Translations under genes and position numbers: made by a program
Part shown: positions 60,220 to 64,000 of the stretch, one piece after another
Layout: every line of letters starts with the position of its first letter
How positions within the stretch are numbered: position 1 is the stretch's first letter
Assembly: GCA_964420395.1 (NCBI GenBank)
Contig: CAYQTJ010000003.1
Location: 1-64,000 of the forward strand
DNA: 64,000 bases
Reading direction: 5' to 3'
Origin: CAVSZB01 sp964420395
GTDB lineage: Bacteria; Krumholzibacteriota; Krumholzibacteriia; LZORAL124-64-63
Notes under the pieces: model-generated
What the model was told of the DNA's origin: nothing
Databases searched by the model: none
What the model saw: only the letters and a program-made list of their open reading frames with translations

Positions 60220-61299
60220 TCAGTCCGCGAACTGATCTCCGCGGTCCTTCCAGCGGATCCACGAGCTCGTCAACTGCCATTCCTCGCCCGTCATCGAATC
60301 CATGATCCACAGCGTGCCAAGGCGGCTGTCGGACTGCGTGGCGTCTTCCTTCACGTACACGAGCAGCGTGCCATCTGGCGACCAGGCGGGCTTTGCGCCA
60401 CCCTCCCATGTCAGTCGATAGTCCGCGCCACTTCTGGTATCCAAAATCCACAACTGTCTTCGGCAATTGCCCGGCATGCGATTCGCGTAGGCGATGCGGT
60501 GCCCGTCCGGCGACAGCCGTACATCGCGAAAATCGCGCCCCGGCGGAAAAGACGACAGAACCTGCACGTCCTCCCCGACCGTGTTCATGCTGCAGATCTG
60601 GCCGGCACTGCCAACATTGCGCATGTGCAGCAACCGCTGATCATTCAGAGACCACTCCGGGAACCGCACGCCTCCCTCCGTAATGCGTCTGCTATCCAGT
60701 GTTCCCAGGTCGAGAATCCATATGGCAAAGTCAGCACTGACACCCACGTCGGAGTCATACGCCATACTACTGCCATCGTGGCTCCACACCGGGTGGTTAT
60801 TCCAGCCATCGGTCGTCCATCTCCGGTACTGTCTTCCGTGATAGTCCATCGAGCACACCTGATTACCGTCAATGAATGCAATCATCTCGCCGCTTGGATC
60901 CCAACGCGGCTCGCGGCCACGATTCGCTATTCTGAAGCGGTTTCCAGTACGTGGCTCAATAATCCAGATTCCGGCCAGCGCCGTATCCACCGTTGACGAT
61001 CCATAGGTCGACGTGGCCACAATGCCCCGATCAACGTAGACGATGAAGCCACTACTTGACCAATCTGGCTGGTCCTGCTGGTTGAGGAACTGCGGCTGTT
61101 CTGGCCCCCCTCCATTCCAGGGCCGACAACCCTCCTCAACTGGATTGGCCCACTCAGGAATGTCACCCTCGCCCTGCGGGCACGTAGTCCTCTGTTCCTC
61201 CTCGCATCCACTCACTACCGCGCAGCAGAGTGCCGCCATCACTGCGACACATGCTCTTTGCCAAGCGCGATTCCTGTGCAAACCATGCCGATATAGCAT
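60220..61299 (-). CDS. Lipoprotein with PD40/TolB-like beta-propeller
   Basis: ATG at 61299 after AAGGGGGAT; 359 residues. Signal peptide with lipobox VVSGC (Cys32). Propeller blades of the PD40 type recur: REPRWDPSGEMIAFIDG, NHPVWSHDGSSMAYDSD, DVRLSPDGHRIAYANRM and AKPAWSPDGTLLVYVKE. Likely a protein-protein interaction platform in the periplasm. GC content is lower than in most of the window, as in the region from 55.6 kb. A second frame on the same strand at 60161-60466 is a shadow. Confidence 0.8.
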   Translation of the reverse strand: MLYRHGLHRNRAWQRACVAVMAALCCAVVSGCEEEQRTTCPQGEGDIPEWANPVEEGCRPWNGGGPEQPQFLNQQDQPDWSSSGFIVYVDRGIVATSTYGSSTVDTALAGIWIIEPRTGNRFRIANRGREPRWDPSGEMIAFIDGNQVCSMDYHGRQYRRWTTDGWNNHPVWSHDGSSMAYDSDVGVSADFAIWILDLGTLDSRRITEGGVRFPEWSLNDQRLLHMRNVGSAGQICSMNTVGEDVQVLSSFPPGRDFRDVRLSPDGHRIAYANRMPGNCRRQLWILDTRSGADYRLTWEGGAKPAWSPDGTLLVYVKEDATQSDSRLGTLWIMDSMTGEEWQLTSSWIRWKDRGDQFAD

Positions 61300-61426
61300 T
61301 ATCGCAGATCCCCCTTAACAGCGGTGCCCCCTCGCAACGCGCCCGCCTCTCAAGGATGACGGCGTCGTCCCAGTTGCCTCCCCGCGTTGGGCCCGAACCA
61401 CCAGCCCTTCGTTGACGGCCGCGCAC

Positions 61427-62404
61427 TCAGACGTGGTTGCGCAGCATCAGTTCCTTGGGGTGGGGATTCAGGTAGACCTGGTCGGCGATGTAGGTGACGT
61501 GGTGTTTGCGGACGTGGTGGCGGATCAGGGTGATCGGGACGATCAGGGGGACCAGTTCCTGACGGTAGTCCTCGATGGTGGCGAGGATGTCCTCGCGCTC
61601 GGGGCCGGAGGTGTGTTCGCGCAGGTGGCCGACGAGGTGCTGGAGGACGTTGCAGTTCTTCCTCGTGGTCGTGCGGACCTGGAGGGCCTGCATGAACAGC
61701 TCGCCGTAGCGGGCGCGAAACGTCGCGGGGTCGTGCTGCTTGACGGCGGCGACGAGCTGGCCGAGCAGTTTGTGATGCGGGGGGCTGTGGGCGAGGAGCA
61801 GGTACTTGTGGGCGGCGTGGAACTCCACGACGGCGGCGCGTGACCAGCGGGCCTCGAAAAGCGCCTGCAGGCGGTGCGAGGCGAACACCCGCACGATGAA
61901 GTTGTCGCGCAGGCGGGCGTCGTTCAGGCGGCCCTCCTCCTCGACCGGCAGGAGTGGCAGCCGCGCGAGCAGCTCGCGGGCGAACAGCCCCGTGCCCGAC
62001 TTGTCGGGCATGCCGCCGTCGGGGTCGTACACCTTCACGCGCTCCATGCCGCAGCTCGGCGAGTCCTTCTTCAGGATGTAGCCGCACAGGCCCATCTTCG
62101 CGAGTTGTGTCACGCGCCGGCTCGCGTGGTGGTTCATGCGCTCCGTCCAATCCTCGCCCGACCGGACGCCGATCATGCGGGGCGCGTCCGCGGTGCCGAC
62201 CAGGCGCACCGCCTCGCGCGGCACCCCCATCCCGCCCTCCAGCTCCGGGCAGACCGGGACGAACTCGAAATAGGGGCCGAGGATGTCGGTGAGATAGCGG
62301 TCCTGCTTGTGCCCGCCGTCGTAGCGCACCTTCTGGCCGAGCAGACAGCTGCTGATGCCGACCCGCAGGGGGCGCTCGGCAAAGGAGTGATCCTGTCCGT
62401 CCAT
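61427..62404 (-). CDS. DUF523 and DUF1722 fusion protein (YbgA-like)
   Basis: ATG at 62404 with GGGAGGG 7 bases upstream; 325 residues. DUF523 occupies 10-155 (LRVGISSCLLGQKVRYDGGH, CPELEGGMGVPRE, LKKDSPSCG); DUF1722 follows at 185-310 (VEFHAAHKYLLLAHSP ... FMQALQVRTTTRKNCNVL). The two-domain layout is common. The family has been connected to 2-thiouracil desulfidase-type activity and to DNA repair (as neighbour of photolyase); no such neighbour here. Return to GC-rich sequence marks the end of the variable region. Confidence 0.87.
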   Translation of the reverse strand: MDGQDHSFAERPLRVGISSCLLGQKVRYDGGHKQDRYLTDILGPYFEFVPVCPELEGGMGVPREAVRLVGTADAPRMIGVRSGEDWTERMNHHASRRVTQLAKMGLCGYILKKDSPSCGMERVKVYDPDGGMPDKSGTGLFARELLARLPLLPVEEEGRLNDARLRDNFIVRVFASHRLQALFEARWSRAAVVEFHAAHKYLLLAHSPPHHKLLGQLVAAVKQHDPATFRARYGELFMQALQVRTTTRKNCNVLQHLVGHLREHTSGPEREDILATIEDYRQELVPLIVPITLIRHHVRKHHVTYIADQVYLNPHPKELMLRNHV

Positions 62405-62529
62405 GTTCAGCCCTCCCGCCGGGCGGAGGCCGCGCGCCGGCACGGCTCTTGATGTTCCCCCGACGCGACCGCGTTCCCTCACCGAACACGCGTCATTATG
62501 CAACCTGTTTCACCGGGGGTCATCCAGTC

Positions 62530-63492
62530 ATGCGTCATTTTGCCCTGAAATATCAGCGGCTGCTGTTCCTGCTCGCGCTCGTTCCCCTGCTCGTGCCGGC
62601 GGTCGCCCCCGCCGCGACGGTCCGGGAGCTGCCGCAGGGCGCGCTCGGCACGCCGGTCGGCCTCGATCCGCAGGCGACCGTCCGCCGCTGGCCCAGCACC
62701 CTCACCACGGCCGAAGGGCGCGCCCTGATCGCCTCCCGGCCCGACGATCCCTCCGGCTACGTCCAGGTGGGGCTGGCCGCGCTGCGCTCCGGCGACGACG
62801 CGGCCGCCGCGAAGGTGCTGGCGGAGGGGCGCGCGAAGGCCTCGCCGTCGGCGCAGCTGCTGGTGCTGCTCGGCGCCGCCTGGCTCGGCCAGGGCCGCCT
62901 CGGCGACGCCGAGGAGGCCACCCAGGCCGCCCTCAGGATCGATCCCGCCGTCGCCGGGGGCCAGTTGCAGCTCGGCGCCATCTTCACCGGCATCGGCTGG
63001 CCCGAGAGCGCGCTCGACTGCTTCGAGAAGGCGCTCGCCCAGTCGCCGGGCGACTCGGCCGCCCAGTGCGCGCTCGTGTACGGGCTGATCGGCGCGGGGC
63101 GCGCGGCGCAGGGCGAGCAGGAGTGCCGCGGCTTCCTCGGCGACGCGATGGACGACGCCCCGCTGCTGGTCGCGCTCGGCGAGACGCTCGAGGCGCAGGA
63201 GGAGCTCAGGGACGCGTTCGACGTCTACGGCCGCGCGCTCGTGGTCGATCCGCGCAGCGCCGACGCCCACGCCCGCCGCGGCCGGCTGTTCTGCCGCTTC
63301 GGGCAGTTCGACGCCGCCGCCACGGAGTGCCGCGCCGCGCTCGCCGTCGACCCCGCCTCGCCCCTCGCGCACGCCTACCTCGGCATCGCCTACGCGGAGC
63401 AGGGGCAGACCGAGGCCGCGCGCGAGCACGTCCTGCAGGCGGAGGCGGGCGGCATGCGCATGGATTCCGTCTGGGGCAAGCTGGCCCAGTAG
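62530..63492 (+). CDS. Exported TPR protein
   Basis: ATG at 62530, chosen because the signal peptide LLFLLALVPLLVPAVAPAA follows directly and GGGGGT lies upstream; 320 residues. Residues 80-315 contain about six TPR units, for example AEEATQAALRIDPAVAGGQL, SALDCFEKALAQSPGDSAAQ and AATECRAALAVDPASPLAHA. Probably a scaffold in the periplasm. Divergent from the DUF523 gene. Confidence 0.78.
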   Translation: MRHFALKYQRLLFLLALVPLLVPAVAPAATVRELPQGALGTPVGLDPQATVRRWPSTLTTAEGRALIASRPDDPSGYVQVGLAALRSGDDAAAAKVLAEGRAKASPSAQLLVLLGAAWLGQGRLGDAEEATQAALRIDPAVAGGQLQLGAIFTGIGWPESALDCFEKALAQSPGDSAAQCALVYGLIGAGRAAQGEQECRGFLGDAMDDAPLLVALGETLEAQEELRDAFDVYGRALVVDPRSADAHARRGRLFCRFGQFDAAATECRAALAVDPASPLAHAYLGIAYAEQGQTEAAREHVLQAEAGGMRMDSVWGKLAQ

Positions 63493-63551
63493 CAACGCCC
63501 GCCGGCGCCGGGGGCGGCCGTCCCACGCGGCCCGCCCCCGGCCTCGCCGGC

Positions 63552-64000
63552 TCAGCCGGCCCCCAACCCCCGCAGGACCAGATCGCCGATCGCGTCCGCC
63601 CGCGCCGCCAGGCGCGTGTTGCGCCGGGCGAGCACCCAGTCGGTGGCCATCTCGTCGAGGATCCCGAAGATCGCCTTCGCGGTCAGCAGCGGGTCGAGGT
63701 CGGCGCGGAACGTCCCCTCGCGCTGCCCCTGGGCGATGATGCCGGCGATCGCCCCGAGGTATTCGCGCAGGCGGCTGCGCGAGAACAGGTCGAGGAAGCG
63801 CAGGCTGTGCCGCAGCTCCACCTGGAAGACGATCGCCAGGTCGCGGTCGCGTCCGAGCAGGGCCAGGTGCAGGGCGATCAGCCCGCGCATCCGCGCCGCG
63901 GCGTCCCCCGCCGCCGGCAGCTGCCGCCCCTCGGCGATGAAGCGCGCCATGGCCCGCTCGAACAGGCCGACCAGGATCTCCTCCTTGCCGTGGAAGTAGA
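63552..64000 (-). CDS. TetR-family regulator (5' end outside window)
   Basis: The frame is open to the window edge, so the DNA-binding domain is mostly missing. The visible start YFHGKEEILVGLFERAM is the usual end of the TetR helix-turn-helix domain, followed by a helical ligand-binding domain (GLIALHLALLGRDRDLAIVF, FGILDEMATDWVLARRNTRL). The C-terminal region resembles that of fatty-acid-type regulators (FadR/TetR_C). It is convergent with the TPR gene. Confidence 0.8.
   Translation of the reverse strand, partial: YFHGKEEILVGLFERAMARFIAEGRQLPAAGDAAARMRGLIALHLALLGRDRDLAIVFQVELRHSLRFLDLFSRSRLREYLGAIAGIIAQGQREGTFRADLDPLLTAKAIFGILDEMATDWVLARRNTRLAARADAIGDLVLRGLGAG

Noticed and set aside
60161..60466. 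A 101-residue minus-strand frame ending near the propeller lipoprotein.
   Set aside because: It overlaps the end of the lipoprotein gene in another frame and lacks start signals or similarity to anything I recognise.
1..64000. Search by eye for tRNA, rRNA and CRISPR arrays.
   Set aside because: No T-arm-like GGTTCGAATCC context, no rRNA core sequence and no regularly spaced short repeats were seen.

Overview
The window is a 64 kb piece of a GC-rich (about 70% by eye) chromosome of a Gram-negative bacterium. Outer-membrane and periplasmic genes are plentiful: an LpoB-like lipoprotein, an OmpA-domain protein, a DUF5916 barrel, a MacA-like adaptor and several lipoproteins. Four secreted proteins end in the FlgD/T9SS-like domain (PNPFNP ... 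AGEH..VWDG ... G.Y..R) typical of the Bacteroidetes/FCB lineages, and there is a Gld-like ABC system. High GC together with these C-terminal domains points to an uncultivated FCB-type lineage such as Eisenbacteria or Krumholzibacteriota. That placement is inference; no rRNA gene is present.

1-27 kb carries an interrupted purine/urate-type catabolic locus. It holds a hydantoinase (cut by the window start), a three-subunit molybdenum hydroxylase (FAD, 2Fe-2S and Moco subunits, minus strand), a divergent 8-oxoguanine-deaminase-like amidohydrolase, and a run ssnA-like, ygeY-like, ygeW-like, a 94-residue unknown and a PLP enzyme of the threonine synthase family. The gene content resembles the E. 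coli yge/ssnA/hyuA/xdh region. Lying between these genes are a DUF4214 membrane protein, a lipoprotein pair, a histidine-kinase-like sensor with an extracytoplasmic FG-GAP-type domain plus a sigma-54 activator, an MtfA/pyruvate kinase/NFACT-R operon and a Gld-type ABC operon.

27-46 kb holds a small membrane protein, an AAA_14/DUF4143 ATPase with an AT-rich canonical promoter, a secreted S9 peptidase, two very long surface proteins built of about 45-residue repeats with FlgD-like C-termini, a DnaJ/Hsp20 chaperone operon, a methyltransferase, an OmpA-domain protein, a HELGH metallopeptidase and lipoproteins. 46-51 kb is a MacAB-like efflux operon with two permeases. 51-55 kb has a DUF5916 barrel protein and a PDZ retropepsin-like protease.

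55.3-61.3 kb looks different: lower GC, an IS3 transposase remnant, two diverged beta-helix proteins that share an almost identical C-terminal tail and a conserved ~400 bp 3' module, a truncated secreted gene abutting a truncated gene on the other strand, and a beta-propeller lipoprotein. 61.4-64 kb returns to housekeeping-like genes: DUF523/DUF1722, a TPR protein and a TetR regulator cut by the window end. I saw no tRNA, rRNA or CRISPR array.
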